Source: Noviherbaspirillum sp. Root189 (GTDB lineage Bacteria; Pseudomonadota; Gammaproteobacteria; Burkholderiales; Burkholderiaceae_D). From it: a stretch of DNA of 64,000 nt. Shown piece by piece: positions 8,956-18,812 of this stretch. The notes beneath the pieces are model-generated. The model did not search any database. It saw only the letters and a program-made list of their open reading frames with translations, and was not told where the DNA came from. Every line of letters begins with the position of its first letter. The first letter of the stretch is position 1. The position numbers and the translations under genes are program-made. The DNA lies in contig NZ_LMHZ01000013.1 of the NCBI RefSeq assembly GCF_001428545.1, positions 144,518-208,517 on the forward strand. Reading direction: 5' to 3'.

Positions 8956-11721
8956 TCAATGCGCCTCGTCCCAGTTCTTGCCGACGCCGACTTCGGCGAT
9001 CAGCGGGACTTTCAACTCGGCAACGCCGCGCATCAGCTCCGGCAGCTTGTCACGAATATACGACAATTCCTTTTCGGGCACTTCGAGCACCAGTTCATCG
9101 TGCACCTGCATCACCATCTTGGCTTGCAGCCGCTCGGCCTCGATCCAGTCCTGCACGGCGATCATCGACAGCTTGATCAGGTCGGCCGCCGTGCCCTGCA
9201 TCGGCGCATTGATCGCCGCACGTTCGGCCGCCTGACGGCGCGGGCCGTTCGGCGAATTGATTTCGGCCAGCCACAAGCGACGGCCGAACACGGTCTCGAC
9301 AAAACCATGCGCCTTCGCCTGCGTGCGCGTCTCGGCCATGTACTGCGCAACACCCGGATAGCGCTGGAAGTATTTGTCGATATACATCTGCGCGGCGGAA
9401 CGTTCGATACCCAGGTTGCTCGCCAGACCGAAGGCACTCATGCCATAGATCAGGCCGAAGTTGATGACCTTCGCATAGCGGCGCTGCTCGCTGGTCACGT
9501 CCGCCGGCGCGGCGCCGAAGATTTCCCCAGCCGTCGCACGGTGGATGTCCTCGCCTTCCGAGAAAGCACGCAGCAAACTGGCGTCACCCGAAATATGCGC
9601 CATGATCCGCAATTCGATTTGCGAGTAGTCAGCCGACACGATCACGCTGTCGGGCGGAGCAATGAAGGCTTCCCGGATGCGCCTGCCTTCTGCGGTACGT
9701 ATCGGAATGTTTTGCAGGTTGGGTTCGTTCGACGCGAGGCGTCCGGTGACCGCAACCGCTTGTGCATAATTGGTGTGCACGCGACCGGTGTTCGGGTCGA
9801 CCATCTTCGGCAATTTGTCGGTGTAGGTCGACTTGAGCTTGGACAGGCCGCGGTAGTCGAGCAGGATCTTTGGCAGCGGATAATTCTCGGCCAGTTTCTG
9901 CAGCACTTCCTCGTCGGTCGATGGTGTTCCGGAAGGTGTCTTCTTCACCACCGGCAACTGCAGCTTGTCGAAGAAGATTTCACCGATCTGTTTCGGCGAA
10001 TTCAGGTTGAACGGCTGACCGGCCAGCTCATACGCCTGCTTCTCCATTTCCATCATCCGCGTGCCCAGTTCATGCGACTGGCGCGCCAGCAGTTCGGTAT
10101 TGATCAGCACACCATTGCGTTCGATTTTCTGCAGCACGATTGAGGTTGGAACCTCGATCTTCTCGTACACAAACCGCAGTCCTTCGTTTTGCGCGACATG
10201 CGGCCACATGGTGTTATGCAGCTGCAGCGTGATATCGGCGTCTTCCGCTGCGTATTCGGTTGCGCGCTCGATGTCGACCTGATCGAAGCAGATCTGTGAT
10301 GCGCCCTTGCCGCAGACGTCTTCATACTTGACGGTCTTGCGATTTAGGTGGCGCAACGCGAGGCTGTCCATGTCATGGCTCTTGTGCGACTCGAACACAT
10401 AGGACTCAAGCAGCGTGTCGTGCGCGATGCCGCGTACCGTGATCCCATAGTTGGCAAAGATATGCGCATCGTATTTCAGGTGCTGGCCGACCTTGGGCTT
10501 GGACGCGTCTTCCAGCCACGGCTTGAGCACGCCGAGTACATAATCGCGCGACAGCTGGACCGGCGCATCCTGGTAACGGTGCGCCACCGGAATATAAGCC
10601 GCCACGCCAGGCTTGCAACACAGCGAGATGCCGACCAGCTGGGCCTGCATTGCATTGAGCGACGTGGTTTCGGTATCGACCGAGGTGAGTTCCGCGGCGT
10701 TGATGGTGTCAAGCCAGCGCGTGAGGTGCTCCTCGGTAAGCACGGTTTCATAATCAGTTGTGGTCACCGCGGCTGTGCTGTCGAACAGGCCACCCTGCAT
10801 ATTGTGCTGAGATTCTCCCTGCTGTCCCGGAGGAGCGGTCGGCTTGCCGCCCGCCGTCGGATCGCCGGTCAGTTCACGCAGCCAGGATTTGAATCCGTAA
10901 CGCTTGAAGAACTCGATCATCGCATCGTTATCGACCGGCTTGGCGACCAGCGATTCCGGAATCGATATCATGTGCTTGGCTAGGTCGCAATCATGGCGGA
11001 TAGTGATGAGCTTGCGGCCTGTGGGAAGCCAGTCGAGCGCGTCACGCAGGTTTTGGCCGACCGCGCCACCGATGGCGGACGCCTGCGCAATGATTTCATC
11101 GAGCGAACCGTATTGTGTCAGCCACTTGACCGCAGTCTTGGGGCCAACCTTGGCGACGCCCGGCACGTTGTCGACGGTATCGCCGATCAGGGTCAGGTAA
11201 TCGATGATCCGCTCCGGCGGCACGCCGAACTTGGCGATGACGCCAGCGCGGTCAAGCTTTTCATTGGTCATCGTATTGATCAACGTGACATGGTCATTCA
11301 CCAGTTGCGCCATGTCCTTGTCACCGGTGGAAATGACCGCTTCCAGCCCGTGCTCGACTGCCTGCACGGCTAACGTGCCGATCACGTCATCGGCCTCCAC
11401 GCCATCCACCATCAGGATCGGCCAGCCGAGTGCGCGCACGGCTTCGTGGATGGGTTCGATCTGCCGGGCGAGGTCTTCGGGCATCGACGGTCGATGCGCC
11501 TTGTATTCCGGATACATGTCGTCGCGGAAGGTCTTGCCTTTTGCGTCGAATACGCAGGCCATGTATCCTGCCGCGTAGTCGTTGCGCAGCTTGCGCAGCA
11601 TGTTGATCATGCCGTAAATCGCCCCGGTCGGAGCACCTTCCGGATTACGCAAGTCAGGCATGGCATGAAAAGCACGGTACAGGTAACTGGAACCGTCCAC
11701 TAACAACAGGGTTTTATTCAT
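8956..11721 (-). CDS. polA: DNA polymerase I
   Basis: A 921-aa repair and Okazaki-fragment polymerase. It has an N-terminal 5'-3' exonuclease/FEN domain (starting LLVDGSSYLYRAFH), a 3'-5' proofreading domain whose DTET acidic pair is intact, and a C-terminal polymerase domain with DYSQIELR (motif A) and HDELV (motif C). Length and order are standard. Its start codon directly abuts the start codon of the divergent LOG-family gene, so the promoter must lie inside that neighbour's coding sequence. Confidence 0.98.
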   Translation of the reverse strand: MNKTLLLVDGSSYLYRAFHAMPDLRNPEGAPTGAIYGMINMLRKLRNDYAAGYMACVFDAKGKTFRDDMYPEYKAHRPSMPEDLARQIEPIHEAVRALGWPILMVDGVEADDVIGTLAVQAVEHGLEAVISTGDKDMAQLVNDHVTLINTMTNEKLDRAGVIAKFGVPPERIIDYLTLIGDTVDNVPGVAKVGPKTAVKWLTQYGSLDEIIAQASAIGGAVGQNLRDALDWLPTGRKLITIRHDCDLAKHMISIPESLVAKPVDNDAMIEFFKRYGFKSWLRELTGDPTAGGKPTAPPGQQGESQHNMQGGLFDSTAAVTTTDYETVLTEEHLTRWLDTINAAELTSVDTETTSLNAMQAQLVGISLCCKPGVAAYIPVAHRYQDAPVQLSRDYVLGVLKPWLEDASKPKVGQHLKYDAHIFANYGITVRGIAHDTLLESYVFESHKSHDMDSLALRHLNRKTVKYEDVCGKGASQICFDQVDIERATEYAAEDADITLQLHNTMWPHVAQNEGLRFVYEKIEVPTSIVLQKIERNGVLINTELLARQSHELGTRMMEMEKQAYELAGQPFNLNSPKQIGEIFFDKLQLPVVKKTPSGTPSTDEEVLQKLAENYPLPKILLDYRGLSKLKSTYTDKLPKMVDPNTGRVHTNYAQAVAVTGRLASNEPNLQNIPIRTAEGRRIREAFIAPPDSVIVSADYSQIELRIMAHISGDASLLRAFSEGEDIHRATAGEIFGAAPADVTSEQRRYAKVINFGLIYGMSAFGLASNLGIERSAAQMYIDKYFQRYPGVAQYMAETRTQAKAHGFVETVFGRRLWLAEINSPNGPRRQAAERAAINAPMQGTAADLIKLSMIAVQDWIEAERLQAKMVMQVHDELVLEVPEKELSYIRDKLPELMRGVAELKVPLIAEVGVGKNWDEAH

Positions 11722-12459
11722 ATGGTGTCAAAGGGAAAAAACGTGCCGCGCTTGCGGCAGATCGCCGATATCAGCCGCGCCACGGAAAAGAAGGCGCGCG
11801 AGTCGTGGCATATGCTCACGATTATGGCAGAGTTTATCGAGTCGACCGAGCGGCTCGCGGAGTTGCGTCCGGCAGTGTCCATCTTCGGGTCGGCACGCAC
11901 CAGTCCGGACGATCCGTTCTATGAAAAGGCGGTCGATATTGCGCGGCGCCTGTCGGACGCCGGGCTTGCCGTCATTTCAGGTGGTGGCCCGGGCATCATG
12001 GAGGCGGCCAACAAAGGCGGATACGAAGGCGAGTCAGCATCCGTCGGCCTCAATATCGAGTTGCCGCGAGAGCAGAAAGGCAATCAATGGCAAAACATTT
12101 CGATCAGTTTCCGGCATTTTTTTGCGCGCAAGGTCGCCTTTGTAAAATATGCAGATGCCTACGTGGTACTGCCCGGCGGTTTCGGCACGCTGGACGAGTT
12201 GACAGAAGTACTGACATTGATCCAGACCGGTACATCACGCCGTATTCCTGTCATCCTTGTTGGTACAACGTTCTGGAGAGGACTGCTGGACTGGTTCCGG
12301 ACATCTCTTCTGGCCAACGGCATGATAGAGGCCAGGGACCTGGATCTTGTACAACTGATTGATGAGCCGGCAAACATTGTTGATGCCATCTTTGCATTTT
12401 ACGAAGCACGCGAAGACCTGCTTTCTGCATACAGCAAGGAGCCGGGCGCATATTTGTGA
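11722..12459 (+). CDS. LOG-family (TIGR00730) protein
   Basis: A 245-aa protein of the LOG family, whose characterised members are cytokinin-nucleoside 5'-monophosphate phosphoribohydrolases or AMP/purine nucleosidases. The Rossmann-like signatures SGGGPGIMEAANKG and PGGFGTLDE are present. The N-terminal segment (RESWHMLTIMAEFIESTERLAEL) resembles the long-form proteobacterial members, which supports the first ATG. The initiation codon touches that of polA on the other strand. Whether this one releases a cytokinin or a nucleobase cannot be read from sequence. Confidence 0.85.
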   Translation: MVSKGKNVPRLRQIADISRATEKKARESWHMLTIMAEFIESTERLAELRPAVSIFGSARTSPDDPFYEKAVDIARRLSDAGLAVISGGGPGIMEAANKGGYEGESASVGLNIELPREQKGNQWQNISISFRHFFARKVAFVKYADAYVVLPGGFGTLDELTEVLTLIQTGTSRRIPVILVGTTFWRGLLDWFRTSLLANGMIEARDLDLVQLIDEPANIVDAIFAFYEAREDLLSAYSKEPGAYL

Positions 12460-12566
12460 AATTCCGTGCCGGGCGGCAGGTTCTGGTTTGTTAGAATGCT
12501 GCACCACGACTTGACTCTTTTCAGCATTGATGTCGGTCTGCTGTCATTTTAATAACAAGACACCTT

Positions 12567-13016
12567 ATGATGCGCACACTCATGGCCATGGTCGTTACCG
12601 CAGCCGGCATTGCAGCCGCTGCCATGCCGTTGTCGGCACTGGCCCAGCAATCCGCCGGTAACGGTAACGATTCGCCACCACGGCCCCCGCAATTACAACC
12701 GCTGGAAGAAGGCGAAGAACCGGCTGTGACCATCCGCCCGCCTGACAACCAGGGCAAGATCAGCGAAAAGCGGGCTCCGGGCGGCAGAGTGACCGAAATC
12801 AAGGTTACCAGCGGCGGCAGCACGTATTACCTGAAGCCGGATGTGGCTGGAGGCAGCACCCTGCCTGGCGATGCACAGAGCAGCGGCCTGCGCGCCGCGC
12901 AATGGGAAGTGCTGGAATTCGATCTCAGCCGCGCGAAAGAAGCGAAAGAGGCGGACGCCGTACCAACCGACGCCACCGATGCCGCAGTTGTTCCGCCGCC
13001 CCCTGCGCCAAAATAA
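12567..13016 (+). CDS. DUF2782 exported protein
   Basis: A 149-aa protein with a signal peptide (cleavage probably after ALAQ, near residue 27), a proline- and acid-rich linker, and a short core TEIKVTSGGSTYYLKPD that matches the DUF2782 family as I remember it. The C-terminus is alanine/proline-rich. It is probably periplasmic and its function is unknown. Relatives commonly sit between polA and thrB in beta- and gammaproteobacteria, as here. Confidence 0.75.
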   Translation: MMRTLMAMVVTAAGIAAAAMPLSALAQQSAGNGNDSPPRPPQLQPLEEGEEPAVTIRPPDNQGKISEKRAPGGRVTEIKVTSGGSTYYLKPDVAGGSTLPGDAQSSGLRAAQWEVLEFDLSRAKEAKEADAVPTDATDAAVVPPPPAPK

Positions 13017-13065
13017 GCTTAACGCTCCCCTGGTTACCTGACACTTTTCTCTTTCGATTCCGCTC

Positions 13066-14022
13066 ATGGCAGTTTTTACTCCGGTCAGCCTGGATGACCT
13101 TATCGACTGGATGCCCCAGTTCAATCTTGGAAAACCGCTCGCAATCAAGGGCATCGCTTCGGGTATTGAAAATTCCAACTTTTTCCTGACCACCGAGACC
13201 GGCGAATACGTCCTCACGATTTTCGAGAAGCTGACGTTCGCGCAACTGCCGTTCTACCTGCACCTGATGCGGCATCTCGCCGAACGCGGCGTGCTGGTGC
13301 CGGTACCCGTCGCCAACCATCAAGGGGAGATCATTCATTCCCTGCATGGCAAGCCGGCTTCCATCGTCACCAAGCTGGAAGGCAGTTCGCAAATGTCGCC
13401 TGAGCCGGTGCATTGTGCAGAGGTCGGTGCCATGCTCGCCAAGATGCACCTGGCCGGACAGGATTTCGGGATCCGCCAGCCCAATCTGCGGGCAATCGAT
13501 TGGTGGCAGGCGACGACGCCGGTGGTGCTGCCCTATATTCCCGAAAGCCAGCAGCATCTGTTGCGTGCCGAAATGCATGCGCAGGAAGCATTTGCGGCCT
13601 CCCAAATTTATCACCAGCTGCCGAAGGGTCCGGTACATGCGGACCTGTTCCGCAACAATGTCATGTTTGACGGCGAACGGCTGACCGGTTTCTTCGATTT
13701 CTATTTTGCCGGCTGCGACACCTGGCTCTTCGATGTCGCCGTCACGGTCAATGACTGGTGCATCGACCTGGAATCCGGCGCGCTCGACGAGCCGCGCGTA
13801 CGCGCCCTGCTCGATGCTTACCATGCGGTGCGGCCGTTCAACGAGGCCGAGAAGCAGGGCTGGCGGACGATGCTGCAAGCCGGCGCGCTACGCTTCTGGC
13901 TGTCGCGACTGTACGACTTCTACATGCCACGCAAGGCCGAAATGCTGACACCGCACGATCCCACGCATTTCGAGCGCATTCTGCGCCAGCGCATCGAACA
14001 TCCAGTTCCTGTACTCTACTGA
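13066..14022 (+). CDS. thrB: Homoserine kinase, ThrB2/APH type
   Basis: A 318-aa kinase of the aminoglycoside phosphotransferase fold used for homoserine phosphorylation in many proteobacteria. The catalytic loop [11 protein letters not shown] and metal-binding FFDFYFAG are intact, and the N-terminus ([11 protein letters not shown]) fits this family. It makes O-phosphohomoserine for threonine synthesis. It ends two bases before the start of the downstream membrane-protein gene, implying an operon. Confidence 0.93.
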   Translation: MAVFTPVSLDDLIDWMPQFNLGKPLAIKGIASGIENSNFFLTTETGEYVLTIFEKLTFAQLPFYLHLMRHLAERGVLVPVPVANHQGEIIHSLHGKPASIVTKLEGSSQMSPEPVHCAEVGAMLAKMHLAGQDFGIRQPNLRAIDWWQATTPVVLPYIPESQQHLLRAEMHAQEAFAASQIYHQLPKGPVHADLFRNNVMFDGERLTGFFDFYFAGCDTWLFDVAVTVNDWCIDLESGALDEPRVRALLDAYHAVRPFNEAEKQGWRTMLQAGALRFWLSRLYDFYMPRKAEMLTPHDPTHFERILRQRIEHPVPVLY

Positions 14023-14024
14023 GC

Positions 14025-14807
14025 ATGGAAAAATTGCCCGCAAACGCTGGCTGGCTATGGGTGAAACAAGGTTTTGCCTTGTTTCGCAAGCAGCCGGCCG
14101 AAATGGCGACCCTGTTTCTCGCCTACATGTTCCTGATGCTGATCATTGGCATCGTGCCTTTGCTCGGCCAGATTTTGCCGATGGTGCTGGTGCCGGTTTT
14201 CTCGATGGCATTCATGCAGGCCTGTACCCACATCGAACAGGGCAAAAAGGTCTATCCCAACCTGTTGCTGACCGGCTTTCGCAAACCGGCGTTTGCATCG
14301 CTGCTGAAACTCGGTGTGCTGTACCTGATCGCTGCGGTGGTGGCGGTCGCGGCATCGGCGCTGATCGATGGCGGCGTATTTTGGCAAGTGATGAGTAGCG
14401 ACAAAGCACTGGATCGCGAAACCATCCGTAATTCCAACATGTCGCTGGGCATGATGTTTTCGGCAGCAATCTACATTCCTGCCGCAATGGCGTTCTGGTA
14501 TGCAGCGCCGCTGATTTTCTGGCAGAAGATGAGCGTCGGCAAGGCCGTGTTTTATAGCTTCTTCGCCGTCAAGCGTGCGGGCAGCGCCTTTCTTGTGTAC
14601 GGATTGAGCTGGATGTTGATAGGCGTCTTGTTACCGGCGCTCGTCAGCAGTCTGATTGCGATGCTGTTTGCAAAATCGTTCGTTGTCATGCTGGTCCTGC
14701 TGCCGCTGTCCCTGATGCTCACAGTCGTCATGTACTGCTCGTTCTATCCCACCTATACGGCCATCTTCGGGCGCCCGGATTCTACTGCGCCTGCCCTTCT
14801 GAACTAG
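14025..14807 (+). CDS. BPSS1780-type membrane protein
   Basis: A 260-aa polytopic membrane protein with about six hydrophobic helices, starting MEKLPANAGWLWVKQG. It resembles the uncharacterised 'BPSS1780 family' of Burkholderiales, which sits next to thrB in related genomes (from memory). The ATG at 14025 lies two bases past the thrB stop. No catalytic motif is visible and I assign no function. Confidence 0.75.
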   Translation: MEKLPANAGWLWVKQGFALFRKQPAEMATLFLAYMFLMLIIGIVPLLGQILPMVLVPVFSMAFMQACTHIEQGKKVYPNLLLTGFRKPAFASLLKLGVLYLIAAVVAVAASALIDGGVFWQVMSSDKALDRETIRNSNMSLGMMFSAAIYIPAAMAFWYAAPLIFWQKMSVGKAVFYSFFAVKRAGSAFLVYGLSWMLIGVLLPALVSSLIAMLFAKSFVVMLVLLPLSLMLTVVMYCSFYPTYTAIFGRPDSTAPALLN

Positions 14808-14961
14808 AGCGCCCGCTTCCGGACTTTGCCCGGTATCAACGGCACCGTCGACTGCAACGCTCTCACTCTAAATAATGCCCCGTCGCAACAAAATGGCTAT
14901 ACTTGCCGCATAAGCAGCCAGGTCGGCTGCTGCCATGGGTCCTGTCCACAGGGGAGTCCCG

Positions 14962-16188
14962 ATGATCAAGAAAATCGGCATTCGTCAGCTCAAAGTCGGC
15001 ATGTATGTCCACGACCTCAGCTGTCACTGGATGGATCATCCATTCCTGCGCAGCCAGCTGATGATCACGTCGGATGAAGAAATCCGGAAGGTCGTCGATG
15101 CTGGTATCCATGAGCTGTATATCGACACGTCCAAGGGTCTCGATGTACCGGACGCGCCCACCGCGGAAGAAGCGAAGGCTTCGCTGGAGCATGAAATGCT
15201 CGATTTCGCCAGGCGCCAGGCGGCGCCAGCGATACGGGTATCCGTTGCGGAAGAAATGGCGCGGGCAGTCCAGGTCAAGAATCAGGCGCACCAGCTGGTA
15301 CGCACCGTCATGCATGATGCGCGCCTCGGCAAGGCGATCGAGCTCGATCAGGTCGAGCCGGTGGTACAGAACATCACCGAATCCATCCTGCGCAATCCCG
15401 GCGCGCTGACCGGCCTGCTGCGCATCAAGAACAAGGACGATTACACCTTCCTGCACTCAGTCAGCGTATGCACGCTGCTCGTGGCATTTTGCCGCTCCGC
15501 CGGGATGGACACCGAGTTGACCCGCCAGGCGGGACTGGGCGGCCTGTTGCATGACACCGGCAAAGCGCTGGTGCCGGATGAAGTGCTGAACAAGCCGGGC
15601 CGCCTGACGGACGAGGAATTCGATGTCATTCGCAAGCATCCGAAAGACGGCTACGAGATCCTGCTGAAGACGCCGGGCGTCGGCAACATCCCGCTCGACA
15701 TCACCTTGCATCACCATGAGCGCATGGATGGCAGCGGTTATCCGGACAAGCTGCCGGGCGAGCAGATCAGCACGCTGGCACAGATGGCGGCGATCGTCGA
15801 TGTATATGACGCGATCACGGCGGATCGTTGCTATCACAAGGGGATGCCGGCGGCAGAGGCGCTGCGCAAGATTTTTGAATGGAGCAAATTCCATTTCAAC
15901 CCGCAGCATGTACAAAGCTTCATGCGCTGCATCGGCATCTATCCGGTGGGGACGCTGGTGCTGCTGGAATCGGGACGGCTCGGCGTGGTGACCGAACCGC
16001 ATGAGACCAATCTGCTGGCGCCAAAGGTCAATGTCTTCTTCAGCACCAAGTCCAATACCTATATCAAGCCGATACAGGTCGATCTTTCCCGCCCTCTCGG
16101 TATGGGAGGCGGCGACAAGATCGTCAGCCACCAGTCGCCGGAGAAGTGGCGCGTGGATCCGATGAAGTTTTTCAGTTTGGCGGCGTAG
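14962..16188 (+). CDS. HD-GYP domain protein, probable c-di-GMP phosphodiesterase
   Basis: A 408-aa protein with an N-terminal DUF3391-like region (GIRQLKVGMYVHDL) and a C-terminal HD-GYP domain. The HD pair is at His197-Asp198 (LLHDTGK) and the GYP motif at 259-261 within HHHERMDGSGYP; the later DVYDAITADR segment is also intact. Proteins with a full HD-GYP set hydrolyse cyclic di-GMP to GMP. No receiver domain or membrane helix is present. The ATG at 14962 follows AGGGGAG; an upstream in-frame start at 14935 is less likely. Confidence 0.9.
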   Translation: MIKKIGIRQLKVGMYVHDLSCHWMDHPFLRSQLMITSDEEIRKVVDAGIHELYIDTSKGLDVPDAPTAEEAKASLEHEMLDFARRQAAPAIRVSVAEEMARAVQVKNQAHQLVRTVMHDARLGKAIELDQVEPVVQNITESILRNPGALTGLLRIKNKDDYTFLHSVSVCTLLVAFCRSAGMDTELTRQAGLGGLLHDTGKALVPDEVLNKPGRLTDEEFDVIRKHPKDGYEILLKTPGVGNIPLDITLHHHERMDGSGYPDKLPGEQISTLAQMAAIVDVYDAITADRCYHKGMPAAEALRKIFEWSKFHFNPQHVQSFMRCIGIYPVGTLVLLESGRLGVVTEPHETNLLAPKVNVFFSTKSNTYIKPIQVDLSRPLGMGGGDKIVSHQSPEKWRVDPMKFFSLAA

Positions 16189-16299
16189 CGGCGCCTGCTT
16201 CTGTGGAGAAAGCTGGTGAAAGGTTGTTGCGGCAATTGTTTTGCCGGGCTGGCCGCGCGGGGTGAGGAACTTACGAACAACGGGTGTTGATTCGACCGT

Positions 16300-16342
16300 C
16301 ACACCCCCACCCTAGCCCTCCCCCTACGAGAGGGAGGGAACC
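16300..16342. repeat. Dispersed CCACCCTAGCCCTCCCC palindromic repeat
   Basis: The segment CACCCCCACCCTAGCCCTCC followed by CCCTACGAGAGGGAGGGAA forms a CCCTCCC...GGGAGGG hairpin. The same unit recurs at 21111-21150 and 21513-21554, so this is one member of a multicopy intergenic element. It lies between the convergent HD-GYP and helicase genes. The rest of 16189-16412 shows no gene. Confidence 0.65.
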
Positions 16343-16412
16343 GGACAAAGGATAGGTGGACGTGAAGATATAGATTTGAAAATCCGCCAATCCACTCCGA
16401 CGCCTTACTCCC

Positions 16413-18686
16413 TCACCCGCTGACCCGCTCCAGCTTCGCGATATTCAGATCCAGCAGCTTCATGCCATGCTTTCCGAAGTTGATATGCGCACGCGAATTG
16501 GTGCCGCCACCTTCGATGTTGACGATCACGCCTTCACCGAACTTCTGATGCGACACGGTCTCGCCAATACGCCAGCCAATATCCTTGCGCACGAAGCTTT
16601 GCGCAATGACATTGACGCCACTTTCGGGCGCATCATCCCATGCCGATTTCTTCTGGCCGAACCAGTGATGCTGCAACTTGGGCGATAGCCATTTCAATGA
16701 GCCTTCCGGCAGCTCGTCGAAGAAGCGCGACTTCATGTTGTAGCGGGTCTGGCCGTGCAGCATGCGCGTTTGCGAAAAGCTCATATACAGCCGCTTCTTG
16801 GCGCGAGTGATGGCGACATACATCAGGCGCCGCTCTTCCTCCAGCCCACCCTCTTCCTGCGCGCTGTTCTCATGCGGGAACAAACCTTCTTCGAGACCAG
16901 TAATGAACACCGCATCGAATTCCAGTCCCTTTGCAGAGTGCACGGTCATCAGCTGCAGTGCATCCTGGCCGGCCTGCGCCTGGTTGTCGCCCGCTTCCAG
17001 CGAAGCATGCGACAGAAAGGCGGACAGCGGCGACATCACTGTCGGCAATGGCGCATCGGCATCAATCACTTCATCGCCGTTCGGTAGCGGCGTGCCGGCA
17101 GAGGCATCCGCCTTCGGGCCGAGGAAAGCCGGGGTATCGATGCCGAATCCTTCTTCCGACACGAACAGCATCGCCGCACTGACCAGCTGCTCCAGGTTTT
17201 CGATCCGGTCTGCGCCTTCCTTTTCGTTCTGGTAATGCGGGATCAGGCCGCTCATGTCGAGCATGACCTTGACCATTTCCTGCAGCGGCAGATTTTGCGT
17301 TTCGAAGCGCATCGCCTCGACCAGCTTGACGAACGAACCCAGTGACGAGCCCGCCTTGCCGGCCACATAAGGCACCGCCGCGTACAGGGAAATGCCGTAC
17401 TGGCGCGAGGCATCCTGCAACTGCTCGATCGACCGCGCGCCAATGCCGCGCGTCGGAAAGTTCACCACGCGCAGGAAAGCCGAATCATTGTGCGGATTGT
17501 CCATCAACTGCAGGTAGGCGATCGCATGCTTGATTTCAGCGCGCTCGAAGAAGCGCTGGCCGCCATACACGCGATAGGGAATACCGGCTGTAAAGAGGGC
17601 ATGCTCGATCACGCGCGACTGCGCATTGGAGCGGTAGAGGATCGCAATTTCACTGCGCAAGGCGCCATCGGCGATCAGGCTTTTGGCCTCCTCGATAATC
17701 CATTGCGCTTCCTGGATATCACTGCTCGCCTCGTAAATGCGCACCGGTTCGCCATGACCGGCATCGGTACGCAGGTTCTTGCCGAGCCGCTTGCTGTTGT
17801 TGGCGATCAGCGTGTTCGCGGTATCGAGGATGTGGCCGTGCGAACGATAATTCTGTTCCAGCTTGATCAGGTTCTGCACGCGGAATTCGCGTTCGAACGC
17901 GACCATGTTGCCGACGTTCGCGCCACGAAATGCGTAAATGCTCTGGTCATCGTCGCCAACCGCAAAGACCGCATTGTTTTCACCGGCCATCAGCTTCAGC
18001 CAGTTGTATTGCAGGTTGTTCGTATCCTGAAACTCGTCGACGAGAATATGGCGGAAGCGCGACTGATAATGTTCACGCAGCGGCTGGTTGCGACTGAGCA
18101 GTTCATAGGTGCGCAACAACAGTTCGGCGAAATCGACCACGCCTTCGCGCTGGCACTGGTTGTCATAGGCATCATAGAGTTCGACGAAGCGACGGTTGTA
18201 TTCGTCATGCGCTTCCACATCCCGTGCACGCAAGCCTTGGTCCTTGGCGCCGTTGATGAAGTACATCAGGTTGCGCGGCGGGTATTTTTCGTCGTCGACG
18301 TTCAAGGCCTTCAGCAGGCGCTTGATCATCGACAGCTGATCGGCCGAATCGAGAATCTGGAATGTCTGCGGCAGACCGGCATCGCGGTAATGCGCGCGCA
18401 AGAGTCGATTACACAAGCCGTGGAAAGTGCCGATCCACATGCCACGTGTATTGATCGGCAACATTGCGGACAGGCGCGACATCATTTCCTTCGCCGCCTT
18501 GTTGGTGAAGGTCACCGCAAGAATGCCTGCGGGAGAGACTTGCCCGGTTTGTATCAGCCATGCGATACGCGTGGTCAGCACACGGGTTTTGCCGGACCCG
18601 GCGCCCGCAAGAATCAGTGCGGGCTGGGCCGGCAATGTCACTGCTGCAAGCTGTTCGGGATTGAGATTGTGGAGAAGATTCTGCAT
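16413..18686 (-). CDS. uvrD: UvrD/Rep-family ATP-dependent DNA helicase
   Basis: A 757-aa superfamily 1A helicase. Visible motifs in order are Walker A GAGSGKTR, motif Ia TFTNKAAKEM, motif II DEFQDTN, motif III VGDDDQSIYAFRG, motif IV region LEQNYRS, and motifs V-VI (MTVHSAKGLEF, VAITRAKKR). The C-terminal tail with GVIVNIEGGG is a Tudor-like element seen in UvrD/PcrA. It unwinds DNA 3'-5' in excision and mismatch repair. I start at the ATG at 18686 because the sequence upstream is unlike the family. Confidence 0.93.
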   Translation of the reverse strand: MQNLLHNLNPEQLAAVTLPAQPALILAGAGSGKTRVLTTRIAWLIQTGQVSPAGILAVTFTNKAAKEMMSRLSAMLPINTRGMWIGTFHGLCNRLLRAHYRDAGLPQTFQILDSADQLSMIKRLLKALNVDDEKYPPRNLMYFINGAKDQGLRARDVEAHDEYNRRFVELYDAYDNQCQREGVVDFAELLLRTYELLSRNQPLREHYQSRFRHILVDEFQDTNNLQYNWLKLMAGENNAVFAVGDDDQSIYAFRGANVGNMVAFEREFRVQNLIKLEQNYRSHGHILDTANTLIANNSKRLGKNLRTDAGHGEPVRIYEASSDIQEAQWIIEEAKSLIADGALRSEIAILYRSNAQSRVIEHALFTAGIPYRVYGGQRFFERAEIKHAIAYLQLMDNPHNDSAFLRVVNFPTRGIGARSIEQLQDASRQYGISLYAAVPYVAGKAGSSLGSFVKLVEAMRFETQNLPLQEMVKVMLDMSGLIPHYQNEKEGADRIENLEQLVSAAMLFVSEEGFGIDTPAFLGPKADASAGTPLPNGDEVIDADAPLPTVMSPLSAFLSHASLEAGDNQAQAGQDALQLMTVHSAKGLEFDAVFITGLEEGLFPHENSAQEEGGLEEERRLMYVAITRAKKRLYMSFSQTRMLHGQTRYNMKSRFFDELPEGSLKWLSPKLQHHWFGQKKSAWDDAPESGVNVIAQSFVRKDIGWRIGETVSHQKFGEGVIVNIEGGGTNSRAHINFGKHGMKLLDLNIAKLERVSG

Positions 18687-18812
18687 CCACAGATTATATC
18701 CGTGCAGCGAAATCCCCACCGCCAATATCTGGCATTCATTGCTGCGCTGCAATGGCCTTACGCGCCTTATGCGGGTGGCGCAACGCGCGATGCTTAGGGA
18801 TGCGGCGCGTGG

